From positions 2,780,001 to 2,844,000 of the forward strand of contig JARFJB010001355.1 of the NCBI GenBank assembly GCA_036346205.1: a stretch of DNA of 64,000 bases, given 5' to 3'. A program made the translations under genes and the position numbers. A model generated the notes under the pieces. That model ran no database searches. It worked only from the letters and a program-made list of their open reading frames with translations, and had not been told where the DNA came from. The DNA comes from Vesta saturnalis (lineage: Eukaryota; Arthropoda; Insecta; Coleoptera; Lampyridae). Shown in pieces: positions 33,096-42,677 of the stretch (position 1 is the stretch's first letter; the number at the start of each line of letters is the position of its first letter).

Positions 33096-35452
33096 TACAT
33101 AGGGTGTCCATTTAGTGTGTAATTGTCCGATTATGGGCTCCCAGACTACTTGTCCGAAAAAGTGTGAGCAGGTTTCCCAAATAGACTAAAAGTTGCACAT
33201 TTTAAAAATATTTTCATATATACAGGGTGATTTAGAAAAACGTGGTCCACCAAACCTGATTTTGTTTAAATCAAACACCCTGTATATTTTTGCATACATT
33301 TGACGCCTAATTCATATCTCTAGCTTCAGCGGTTTTCGAGTTATTTGCATTATTTCAATATTTTTTAAAGGTACACGGTGTCAAAGAAATTAGTGTACCG
33401 TGAAAGTTATTGTAGAGGTAAAAATGATTTTCTGAGGTGTTAAAGTCTAAGTACGGCCCTACTCCCAAAAATTTGGTTCAAACTTTGACATCACAAATAT
33501 CGGAAAACTTAATTTTTTCAAATGGAAACCACCATTTTTTATGTCACTAATGAATTTTCCTTTAAAAATCAATACGAAGGTATCTGACATGCCCTATACC
33601 TAAAATAAATATATAATATATTGGAAAATCCTCCGTATCTAAATGTATCAAAAAGAATAAACTACATCCCTATCATGTACAACTCCATCAAGACCTCTCC
33701 GCTGATAACTACATTCACCGAGAACTATTGTCGATCGATGCAAATTAAATTACAGGAAAATAATCAGTTTCCATTCTACATATTATTTACAGACGAATGT
33801 ACATTCCATCGAAATAGATTTGTTAATAGATATAATTATCACTACTACGCCAGCGAAAATCCACATTTAGTACATGTAAATCATTTTCAACAGCAATGGA
33901 GTTGAAATGTCTAGGGAGGTACTGTTGGCAATTATATTATAGGACCGCATTTCTCTGAGTGCAGCGTAAACGAAGATGTCTTTTACAATTTTTTGAATGA
34001 ACACTTTCCACTTCTTATTCAACATATTCCGGAGGAAATAAGAGAACAGATGTGGCTTCATATGAATGGTACTACACCTCACTGCTATAGACAAGTCCGA
34101 GCGCATGTAACTGCTTTATTTCCAGAAAAATGGATTGGTAGAGGTGGTCCTATAGTTTGGCCCGCTGTATCGCTAGACCGTACGAGTTTAGTTTTTCCTC
34201 TGGGGGTTTGTAAAATCTGCAGTTTAAAAAACACCGATTACCACGAGAGAAGACATGAAAATCGTATCACGGAGGCCTTCCATAATGTTACAAAATGTCA
34301 GAACTTCGGAATAGATTTCAAGCTTGCCTGAATCAAAATGGGTGATTTTGAACATACGTTATAAATTTGCTTATTAGCTGGACTAATTAATATGAGAACA
34401 AAATAAGAGAATTATCCATAAAACACTACACTAATTCCGACGCGGGTTAAGTTAACCGAGTTAGCATCTTCAAAATAGGAATGAACTCTCTGACTTTGTT
34501 TTCATGTTTGTCATCTTTCATATTACCTTGTTATTGTAGAATTTAACCTTAACTTTGTTACTGAATATTTGTAGACACAAAATAAATTAATAATTATTTC
34601 TATACTCCTAATTACGTGGTAGACTGTAAAAGTATTTAGTGTCCAAATGCGAATGCACCATCTTTGAGAGAGAAAATTCATGATGTCATAATAATGTACT
34701 GCATGCAAGTATTTTTTATTCAGCTGCGAAATCACCTATTAGATGGTCACAGAAGCAATTCAAACGTAAGAAACTTGTTATCTCAATCCTCATAGCCTAC
34801 TCTACAAAAAAGGGACTTCCTAACGCGTTTTGTAAAAAAAAAAATTGGTTTTTATCGAATAAATCAAAACCTGCTTATTTTAGATGTAGGGAATGTCAGA
34901 TACTTTCGTATTGATTTTCAAAGGAGAATTCACTAGTGACATAAAAAATGATGGTTTCCATTGGAAAAAATTGAGTTTTCCGATATTTCTGATGTCAAAG
35001 TTTGAACCAAATTTTTCGGACGCCCTGTACAATATTTTCGGGTATTGGGAAAGGTTCTTCGTAGGGCCTTACTCAGACTTTAACACATCAGAAAATCTTT
35101 TTTATCTCTACAATAACTTCCACGGTACATTAATTTCTTTGTCACCGTTTACCTTTCAAAAATGTTGAAATAATGCGAATAACTCGAAAACCGCTGAAGC
35201 TAGGGATATGAATTACGCATCAGATGTACGCAAAATTTTACGAGTTATTCGATGATGTAAAAATATATTGGGTGTTCCATTTAAACAAAGCCAAGTTTGG
35301 ATGACCACGTTTTTCTGAATTACCTTGTATATATGAAAATACTTTTAAAATGTGCAACTTTTAGTCTATTTGGGAAACCTGCTCATACTTTTTCGGACAA
35401 ATAGTCTGGGAGTCCATAATCGGACAATTACACACTAAGTGAACACCCTGTA
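33096..35452. mobile_element. DD41D-type Tc1/mariner element, copy E1-prime (both ends present)
   Basis: Outer termini are TACATAGGGTGTCCATTTAG (33096) and the complement TACAGGGTGTTCACTTAG (35452), followed by conserved GTGTAATTGTCCGATTATGG. A second internal TACAGGGTGATT motif occurs at 33221, with its mirror near 35330. A reversed ACCCTGTATA lies at about 33277, with its mirror near 35277. Long arms enclose a transposase relic. The element is a close relative of 28438-30666, sharing the same loop sequences (34340-34880 versus 29790-30330). Confidence 0.82.
33621..34335 (+). pseudogene. Transposase relic of E1-prime
   Basis: It retains the block that E1 lost: FTDECTFHRNRFVNRYNYHY (first catalytic D), then ASENPHLVHVNHFQQQWS. 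After a frameshift follow IGPHFSECSVNEDVFYNFL, MWLHMNGTTPHCYRQ (second catalytic D changed to N) and SPDRTSLVF (third acidic residue lost). It also contains EEIREQ and KWIGRGG, shared with E1. It is clearly inactive. Confidence 0.75.
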
Positions 35453-35463
35453 TATATTGCTCG

Positions 35464-35960
35464 CTATGGATGGAAATATATAGTTCTAATGTATGTCAGA
35501 AGTTCAATTATTGTGTTTACCGAAAGTTTCGTGCGTTTGTCTAACGTTTGATCCTTTTTCAGCCTGTCCCTTATGATAATTCGAGCCTTATCGCTGGGCA
35601 CATTTGTGGATAGGCTCACGATGTCGAAGCTTACCAGTATTTCTTCGTGGTTTAGTTTGAAGTTTCTGATGATTTCTACGAAGTGCTGCGTATTCTTGAC
35701 CATAGACTCGATTTTATCCGATAAGGGTGTGATGATGCCTAGCAGCTAATGTGCTAATGGGTGACAAGGTGAAGTTCTCAGCGCACAGGTGGATTTTTCG
35801 AGATGACAATTGATCTCGGATGTATTCCATACTTATGGATCTTTGGTAGGTAGTGCAGATACGGGGGTTTGCTGTTATAAGGAAACGACCGCACGTGGTT
35901 CTAGGTTTGAGAGGTTAGGTTTAGTTCGCCTAGATGAATCAACGGAAGTCTTCATTTAAA
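35464..35960 (-). pseudogene. Penelope-like RT fragment, copy C
   Basis: The minus-strand frame of 79 residues has FVEIIRNFKLNHEEILVSFD, VVSL-type IVSLSTNVPSDKARIIIRDR and LKKDQTLDKRTKLSVNTIIE. This is the N-terminal part of the Penelope RT around catalytic motif A (SFDIVSLSTNVP). Upstream (35705-35960) is a degraded continuation of the same protein. It complements copies A and B, which lack this part. Confidence 0.75.
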
Positions 35961-36789
35961 AAGACCTATACTCATCTTTAAGCTCACATTATTTATTTAA
36001 ATGTATGACTTAAACTTCAATTTATGGTTTCGTGCACCTATTAGAGCATAAGCTGTTACATTTATGCAACATTTTACTAGTCCAATTATTCCCAATCATG
36101 TCTCAATCAATCATAGAATAAATTGTACTAATGGAGGAGAAAAATAAACATCTTGATTAGAATTTTCTTTCAGTTTCATATTGAAGCATATTTTTATCAG
36201 AAACAAAACGTGCTTGGAATAATTTTATTCGAAACCTAGTCACTCTCGTTGATTTTAGATTAAAAAATTAGAAATTCAATTATGTTACTACGAATGAATG
36301 ATATATCCGAAAGGCATTACGAATTTTCTTTACTTCGTCGAATATCAAAGCTTTACAAACAGACAAATATTATCTAAAGTAACATTCTGAAAGTTAAATA
36401 CATGTGCATTCTGTAAGATCAATAAAATCCCCATCTTCAATAATATGGTTTATGTAGCCGTATTTGAAAGTGAGCAAGTTTATTTCAAACGAAAACTTGT
36501 AATTAACTTGCTAATCAATTTAATGCTTTCTCATTTTCCTTCGAGTTTATACATTTTGTATTATACGTATTTCGTTTATGTTAACATTTTTTTAACCAGC
36601 CAAAAGAGGCAAATGCCGCAAGGTACGTATGTTTGGATGTAAGCTAATATTAACATTTCATATACAACCTCTCTGAACAATTCATGAATACGAGGTTATC
36701 ATTCAAAATTGGCGAATCGACCAAATGTGGAGGTCGTATACATCTCATCACATGCTTGCTAAATTATGTGTATTTACTTATTAATAATA
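35961..36789. other. AT-rich spacer
   Basis: No gene or repeat recognised. Confidence 0.45.
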
Positions 36790-36804
36790 ATAATATATAA
36801 TAAT

Positions 36805-36941
36805 ACCGCAGGGGGTTTAGAAGTATTGCCGAACGATCGTCTTAACAAGTCAGTGGGGGTTATAACACTTTCTGACCTAATGGTATGTTCAACTGGCGAA
36901 ATAATTAATGAACTAAAGGAACAAGGAGTAATAGACGCATA
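36805..36941 (+). pseudogene. LINE ORF1 (gag-like), N-terminal piece
   Basis: SVGVITLSDLMVCSTGEIIN and ELKEQGVIDAY form the conserved RRM-like block ahead of the zinc knuckles in jockey-type ORF1 (pattern GVI..L....EEI..ELK.QGV). It is broken by the mariner at a TA. Confidence 0.65.
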
Positions 36942-38204
36942 CGAGTGTCACGATTTATATTTTGAGCCTAACAATGAAAAAACAGTAATTTGTCACTGAA
37001 AACTGCTTTATTGTTTTTCGAAATGATCAATACACTTTTGCATTCATTCGAACCATTTGTCGTAGCATTTTTTCCAATCTTCTTGAGACACCTCCATAAC
37101 CTGGTGTTTGAACGCATCAACGGCTTCTTCCGCCGACGAAAATCGTTGCCTACGTAATTTATTCTTGACATTCGGAAACAAGAAATCATTGGGTGACAAT
37201 TCGCGACTGCAGGGCGGATGACCCATCAATTCGATTATTTGAGTGTTCAAATAATCGGTTAGGCGAGATGTGTGACAGCTCGTATTGTCGTGATGAAAAA
37301 CGATCCGACGGCGCTTGTTTGTTTTCCGCATTTCACCGCAGACTTCCAGCAAACAAATGGTTGTGTACCATTCTGAATTGACCGTTTTACGTTCGTCTAA
37401 ATACACAGTTGCCACATGACCAGTTTTTCCGAAAAAACAGGCAACCATTTGTTTCGATGTGCTTCGAGCGCTAACAACTTTTGTTGGATATGGTTCACCT
37501 TGAAACACCCACACAGTCGACTGCTGTTCACGTGCCGGCTCGTATGCATATATCTATGATTCGTCACCTGTTACAATCTTATATACGTCTTTTGAAGCAC
37601 TGCCATTGTATTTCTTGAGCATTTGTGTGTACCAACCTACGCGAGCATCTTTTTGAGATTTCGTCAAATTATGTGGGATCCTACGAGAACAAACCTTTTT
37701 CATGGCTAAACGATCATGTAATATTTTATACATGCAGGTGGAACTAATTAATGCCTAGGATTTCGTCATTTTCACAGTATGCCGCACGGCGATCTTGAAT
37801 TATTAGTTTTTTCACAGCATCAATGTTTTCTTGAAAACAACTGATTTTGGACGATCTTCACGAATTTCGTCAGTGAGCGAAAGGCGGCCACGGTTAAAAC
37901 CATTATACCGACGTTTCACAGTGCCAAGGATGAAACTTCATCGAAAATGTGAAAGTAAGTTGATCGATACACTCTTGTCTTGATAATCCACGTCGAAAAT
38001 CGTAATAAATACGAAAATTTTACGACTTAATTCCATTCCTTTGCTGACAATCTTCAAGTAACCATAAACAACACACATAACACTATTGACAAAAAGTTTG
38101 AAGTATGTTATTGTCAACACTGTCAGACGTTTCTATGGAAACGTAAAACGACGCCTAACTGCAATCAGTGTTGCTAAGGTTCAAAATATAAATAATGGCC
38201 CTCG
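36942..38204 (-). mobile_element. Mariner element with paired TIRs and TA duplication
   Basis: The left end is CGAGTGTCACGATTTATATT and the right end, read inward, is CGAGGGCCATTATTTATATT, both continuing TTGARCCTWA. TA lies at 36940-36941 and 38205-38206. The length of 1263 bp is typical for mariner. It is inserted in LINE ORF1. Confidence 0.88.
37008..38036 (-). pseudogene. Mariner transposase (DD34D type), decayed
   Basis: It starts MELSR..., includes RRYNGFNRGRLSLTDEIRED (HTH region), TGDES followed by TAG in place of tryptophan (first catalytic D, about 37555), WVFQGEPYPTKVVSARSTSK, FHHDNTSCHTS (second D) and HPPCSRELSPNDFLFPN (third D in PND). It ends FEKQ at 37008. Several frameshifts occur between 37515 and 38000. 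The SPDLAPND motif is altered to SRELSPND, one residue short of the usual 34 spacing. Confidence 0.88.
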
Positions 38205-38506
38205 TACAGCTATGATCAAACTTACATTTAACCAAAACACGCTACGGTTAGAAATACAAGCATCGTACTTACAGATAAAACCCAAGCATACATTCCCGCC
38301 TCTACAAAATGCTTTAATTGTCAGAAGTTTGGACACCTGGGAAATTCTGCAAGAACGAGCAAATGTGCGAATGCGGAAAAAGATCACATGATGTGAAAGA
38401 GAAGTGTAATGATCCCCGGAAATGTAGTAGTTGTGGAGTCCACACCACTAGAGCACCGTGTTGCCCAACATACATAAAGGAAAGAGAAGTGGTGAGAATG
38501 AAAGCA
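38205..38506 (+). pseudogene. LINE ORF1, zinc-knuckle piece
   Basis: AMIKLTFNQNTLRLEIQASY precedes CFNCQKFGHLGNS. After a frame change come CECGKRSHDVKEKCNDPRKC, CSSCGVHTTRAPCCPTYIKE and REVVRMKA. These are the CCHC knuckles of LINE gag-like ORF1. Confidence 0.8.
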
Positions 38507-38735
38507 TGATGTGCAACTGGGTCCTTGTACAGTTGTACGTGTAGATGTCATTTAAGTGATGTACATTTTTAAACAACTAACTTTACTTAATTTAACTTAC
38601 ATTAGAATTCTGGTTAATAATTACTCAAAATTGACTTCAAATCTGCTTATAACCTAATTGACATAAATGGTATAGTCTATCTTTATGAACTATCATCGAG
38701 TTTCCAAATTTATCACCAATTCTACAAGTTGGAAT

Positions 38736-38739
<4 letters not shown>

Positions 38740-38802
<63 letters not shown>
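38740..38802. repeat. (TA)n microsatellite inside the left LTR
   Basis: About 60 bp of TA, absent from the right LTR copy. Confidence 0.95.
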
Positions 38803-38807
<5 letters not shown>

Positions 38808-39015
38808 TACTGGTCCATATGTAGTTGAGGAAATCATCGGTCCAAGTTGTAGAATAAGCATGTAGACAAAAAAAACTTAAGTAAACTAACTACAGGCATC
38901 CTTAAATTAATATTGTATTTATATTGTTGATTATTTTAAATTTAAACCTTATTCAACATATTCAGCACTTAACTACTTTTACTAACTCCCTACTAACGTA
39001 TTTATTGTAACGTGA

Positions 39016-39189
39016 TTATAACACTATTATGATTATAATTACAATTATAGCAATAATTATCCCAACTTCCTTCCAAGTAAAAACTTTTCCATTTTGGTTC
39101 TGATTAACCCCATTTGTTAAAACACCACTAGTTCCAGCTTGATTAATAAAAATTTCTCCTTTCCCTTCTTTAGAAAGATTTTTACCCAT
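39016..39189 (-). CDS. TRIM-encoded 57-residue protein: myristoylation motif plus terminal membrane helix
   Basis: The frame runs ATG at 39189 to TAA at 39016, with an in-frame TAA directly before the ATG, so the start is fixed. The N-terminus MGKNLSKEGKGEIFINQAG has a G2/S6 arrangement matching the N-myristoylation pattern MGxxxS. The middle is Gly/Asn/Gln-rich (TSGVLTNGVNQNQNGKV). The C-terminus, from about residue 42, is a purely hydrophobic VGIIIAIIVIIIIVL segment ending the protein. The frame has no interruption despite surrounding decay. It is the only ORF between primer site and polypurine tract. The function is unknown; a membrane-targeted accessory protein is inference. Confidence 0.5.
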   Translation of the reverse strand: MGKNLSKEGKGEIFINQAGTSGVLTNGVNQNQNGKVFTWKEVGIIIAIIVIIIIIVL

Positions 39190-39650
39190 TTATCACATTA
39201 TTTAACACTTCGATACGTCGATAGCACAAACTGATTTTAATTTTTAAATTAAATTTTCTGCTGATATTTTAATTATATATTTTTTCTTCTACTTCCACTA
39301 TCTTTCACCATCACAAATACATACGCCTTGATTTGCCTTTTAGGCAGGATCGCCATGATGTGCAGCTGGGTCCTTGTACAGTTGTACGTGTAGATGTCAT
39401 TTAAGAGATGTACATTTTAAACAACTAATATTATTTAATTTAGCTTACATCAGAATTCTGGTTACTAGTTACTCACTATTGACTTCAAATTACTTTTAAT
39501 ATAACTTGATTGATTAACTATACATGCTTCTTATTGTCTATATTGTATAACACTACTCGACTAATCTTACTACTTAACTAATACTAATGCAATTATTTAT
39601 CGTTTAACGTAACCTACTTACTTACTTACCAAAGGTTACTTACCTACACA

Positions 39651-39970
39651 CAAACTCTTATGCTAATGGACTATCCAAACCGGCTATAAAACAAACACCC
39701 AAACAAATTACCCAACCTGCTTTGCTAAAAAACCTATCCAACTGGACATATAAACAAAGCGGAACCGGCTTGGAATATTCTGAAGGTTCCATGGTAGATA
39801 ACGGTGCAGACGATCCCGATGAAGGGGAGCTAAGTCAAGGATCGAAAAAGAGTAGAGATTGGCAAAAGGGCAAACTAAGGCTAAGCCAAAGAAAAGACCC
39901 AAACGTCACCACGTATAAAGGAAAAAGTGATACCAAATCTGTGATAAAAATAACTGTGATGTATACCTGA
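39651..39970 (+). pseudogene. LINE ORF1, C-terminal piece
   Basis: GLSKPAIKQTPKQITQPALL, KNLSNWTYKQ and the acidic/basic tail DDPDEGELSQGSKKSRDWQK resemble the low-complexity end of LINE ORF1 after the zinc knuckles. It ends at a stop at 39968-39970. Confidence 0.5.
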
Positions 39971-40149
39971 AGTCTACATATGCCTATTTGTTTACTTACT
40001 TATTTTTGTCTTGTTTGCTTCTTATTGATCTATTTTGTGATTTAATTATGTATGTACTTGTTATCTATTTATAAGTACATAATATACTCTTAATACCTCC
40101 GAAAAACTGAAGTATCCTTAAATTATGTAATAACATTTCCATTAAATTC

Positions 40150-40690
40150 GATCCCTCAACTATAGAATGGAATAGAACGTAAGAGTTGTCAAGAATAAAT
40201 ATGATGAATTAAAAATTATAGCCGATCAGTGCAGTGCAACGGCCATAACACTACAAGTAACCAAGCTAAGGCTAGGGGATGAATTCCGATTCCAGAACAA
40301 CAAAACGTGGAGGAAAGACGCTATGGTCCAACCAGGAAGGAGGAGCAATAGTGAGGAGATGTTATTGGTGAGGAATGGCATCTGCTGCAAAGAGATTAAG
40401 TTAATAACTCCTCTGCAAGTGTGTGCCGTTCAACTGGAATACCCGCGAAGATGTTCTTACTAAATGTATACTTATCAAACAATTCCTGGACACAGACCCA
40501 TTGAGAAACCTTCTCGCGCAGGTTCCGGACCAAAAATTTGTAATTTCAGCGTCCGCCCTAGATCTCCATCATAGCGATCACTTCCCTACTGTCATAGAAA
40601 TACTCCAAGCGAAACAACTATTTGTAAGTAACCCGAGGTGGGCCGTTAAGAGGGCTAACTGGGATTTTTTAACCAATCACCAGTAGTTCC
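40150..40690 (+). pseudogene. LINE ORF2 endonuclease domain
   Basis: KNKYDELKIIADQCSATAIT, LQVTKLRLGDEFRFQN and EIKLITPLQVCAVQLEYP are the N-terminal half of an apurinic-type endonuclease. The frame then changes, and LHHSDHFPTVIEI carries the conserved SDH motif near the end. The catalytic Q-E-x-K block is altered to QVTK (E lost). Confidence 0.75.
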
Positions 40691-41159
40691 TAATATTAAA
40701 AATGACATAAACGAGAACATTTAGAATTCTACCGCAGCGATAAGAGACGCGGCAATAAAATCGATCCTTTTTGCGGGCGGAGTCCTTAATAGATGCGCAG
40801 TGCCGTGGTGGACACGACATAAAAGAAATAAACAGGGAAAAGAAAGCTCCTCTGAACAACCGTAGGCACCGATCGGAGGGGAATCTGATAGCCTTTAAAA
40901 TAACTAACCTCCGCTAGCAACAGTAGCCAAATGTGGCGTAAAGTACAAAATATAATGGGCACCAAGAAACCCCTAATTGTGCCATATGTGCGTATCGACG
41001 GAGTGATATTAAATAACCCCACAACAGTATCCAACCATGTAACGAAATACTTTGGGGAGATATCGAGTGACAAAGGATACAGCGAGCGTTTCTTGCGGCT
41101 GAAAAAAAGAAAGGAGCAACATCTAATAGATTACGGCCCAAATAACGGCAATAAATATG

Positions 41160-41985
41160 ACCTACCTTTCACTTGAAATGAAAAATGTCTCAAACAGGAA
41201 TCGGGTCTCTGCTCCAGGGTCCGACTGCATCACCTACTCCATACTTCAACATCTCTCAAACGCCATGAAAATATTCTTGTTAAATATCTGTAACAGTACA
41301 TGGAATGCAGGCATCTACCCGTCGAAATGGAAGAAGGCTATCATGGTAGCTTTACCTAAAGAGCCCAAAGATCCGTCTCAGCCAGAAAATCTGCGTCCAA
41401 TATCTCTCACCTCTTGTATTAGTTTTGAAGCTTGGTAACGATCCTAGAACAGAACAGACTAATCAGCCCGTACCAAGCGGGTTTTAGGAAAGGGCACTCG
41501 ACTACAGATCATATACTTTACCTGGATCAAATAGTGAACGAGGCCTTCTCAAAAACCCAGTATACACTTGCAATGTTCCTTGACCTGCAAAAGGCGTACG
41601 ATAGAGTCTGGAAAATAAAATCCAACAGAGTGTACGTGGATGATCGGGGTTGGATATGAGAGAAATGACCGAGAAATTGCATGTCGTTATCCACATACTA
41701 TCATCTGAAGCAGAAATGAAAGGCTTTAAGTTTTCTACGCAAAAGTCATGTACGTACATTTCTGCCGTCTCCGGAAAGTACATAATGATCGAACACTTAC
41801 ACTGGAGGTGCAACCTATCCCTGTGAAGGGTCAATTCAAGTTCCTGGGAGTGACATTGGACAGGAGACTCGCCTGGAAGCCACATATAATGAACTTTGTG
41901 GCTACCTACACATGCACGTTGAATAGCTTAAGAGCCATAGTCAGCTTCCGATGGGGAGCGGACAAACAAACCTTTCGACTTCCTT
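41160..41985 (+). pseudogene. LINE ORF2 reverse transcriptase, internally deleted
   Basis: SKWKKAIMVALPKEPKDPSQ and ENLRPISLTSCI start the RT fingers. YQAGFRKGHSTTDHILYLDQ and MFLDLQKAYDRVW carry motif A. The frame then jumps to NRVYVDD, the catalytic motif C, so about 100 residues with motif B are deleted. GQFKFLGVTLDRRLAWKPHI and LRAIVSFRWGADK form the thumb. Similarity stops near 41980. Confidence 0.85.
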
Positions 41986-42659
41986 AGTGATACTAATAAC
42001 TTCAAGCTCTGATTTAAATAGAAATTTACTTGTCAATGGTAATTTTGTATTGGACATATAATGATTAAGTAGACTGTCATCGGGGAGGCTAGCGGCCGTG
42101 GCGTTAATAATACGATTACTAATATTATTTGCTTCGGCTAAATTTGAGGGGAGTTGATTAACTTTTATTTTCTCTATATTCAAACTGTGTAATGTGGATC
42201 ACATTTTATTAGGGTTTGCTTTACTGAAGAAAGTTGTAAAGTATCTACTTTTCACAAATTTTACAGCAGAGTTGAAAAACTTCCGCATTTCCTTATAAGA
42301 CTACAAGTCACTAATACTACGAGAACGTTTAAATTTAGAAAAAAGTATGTTTTTGGTTTTACATTACATATGCGACCTTTTCTAAAAAAAACATTACCGT
42401 CGCCAGGGTTTAAGCGATTACTGTTATGAATCACTCAGTTTGCCTTCCGAACGTGGGGCTAGATTTTATGAGACATTTACGACGTTTATTTACTTCGAGT
42501 TAAACCGTATTTGGACAATAAGAAATGTAAATAGACTATCAAAGAATAGCTGTGCGGTGCATACATTTAGATCTAAGCTAACACTTGCATACATTCACAG
42601 TATATCGGTAAAGTTAACAAATATGGGTGTATCACTATGAATTACTAGGCAATAAAAAT
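41986..42659. other. Unassigned sequence, possibly LTR-derived
   Basis: Minus-strand frame 41941-42183 and plus frame 42440-42640 are unrecognised. A primer-site-like motif follows at 42660, so this could be leader or LTR of an old retroelement. Confidence 0.3.
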
Positions 42660-42677
42660 TGGCGTCCAACGTGGGGC
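42660..42677 (+). promoter_or_regulatory. Primer-binding-site-like motif (tRNA-Lys type)
   Basis: TGGCGTCCAACGTGGGGC differs by one base from the usual tRNA-Lys primer site of many LTR retroelements. A weaker relative (CCGAACGTGGGGCT) is at 42447. No LTR pair was found. Confidence 0.35.

Larger units (their letters stand above)
38507..39650 (-). mobile_element. Miniature LTR retroelement (TRIM-like) with its own small ORF
   Basis: A direct repeat beginning TGATGTGCARCTGGGTCCTT occurs at 38507 and 39356, and about 140 bp of each align closely. On the minus strand the right repeat ends ..CATCA and is followed immediately by TGGCGATCCTGCCT (39355-39342), a plausible tRNA primer-binding site. 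A purine-rich GGAAGGAAGTTGGG precedes the left repeat near 39061-39074. The element splits LINE ORF1. The left LTR carries an extra ~190 bp with a TA array. The outer edge near 39650 is approximate and no target duplication was identified. Confidence 0.6.
36790..41980 (+). mobile_element. Jockey-like non-LTR retrotransposon (LINE), interrupted twice
   Basis: From left to right: gag-like ORF1 beginning, mariner insertion (36942-38204), ORF1 middle with zinc knuckles, miniature LTR insertion (38507 to about 39650), ORF1 end, ORF2 endonuclease and ORF2 RT with an internal deletion. The 3' end is truncated near 41980. All LINE pieces are on the plus strand and in the correct order, so this is one copy of roughly 2.8 kb of retained LINE sequence. 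Confidence 0.78.

Noticed and set aside
37193..37381. Plus-strand ORF inside the mariner
   Set aside because: Antisense shadow of the mariner transposase.
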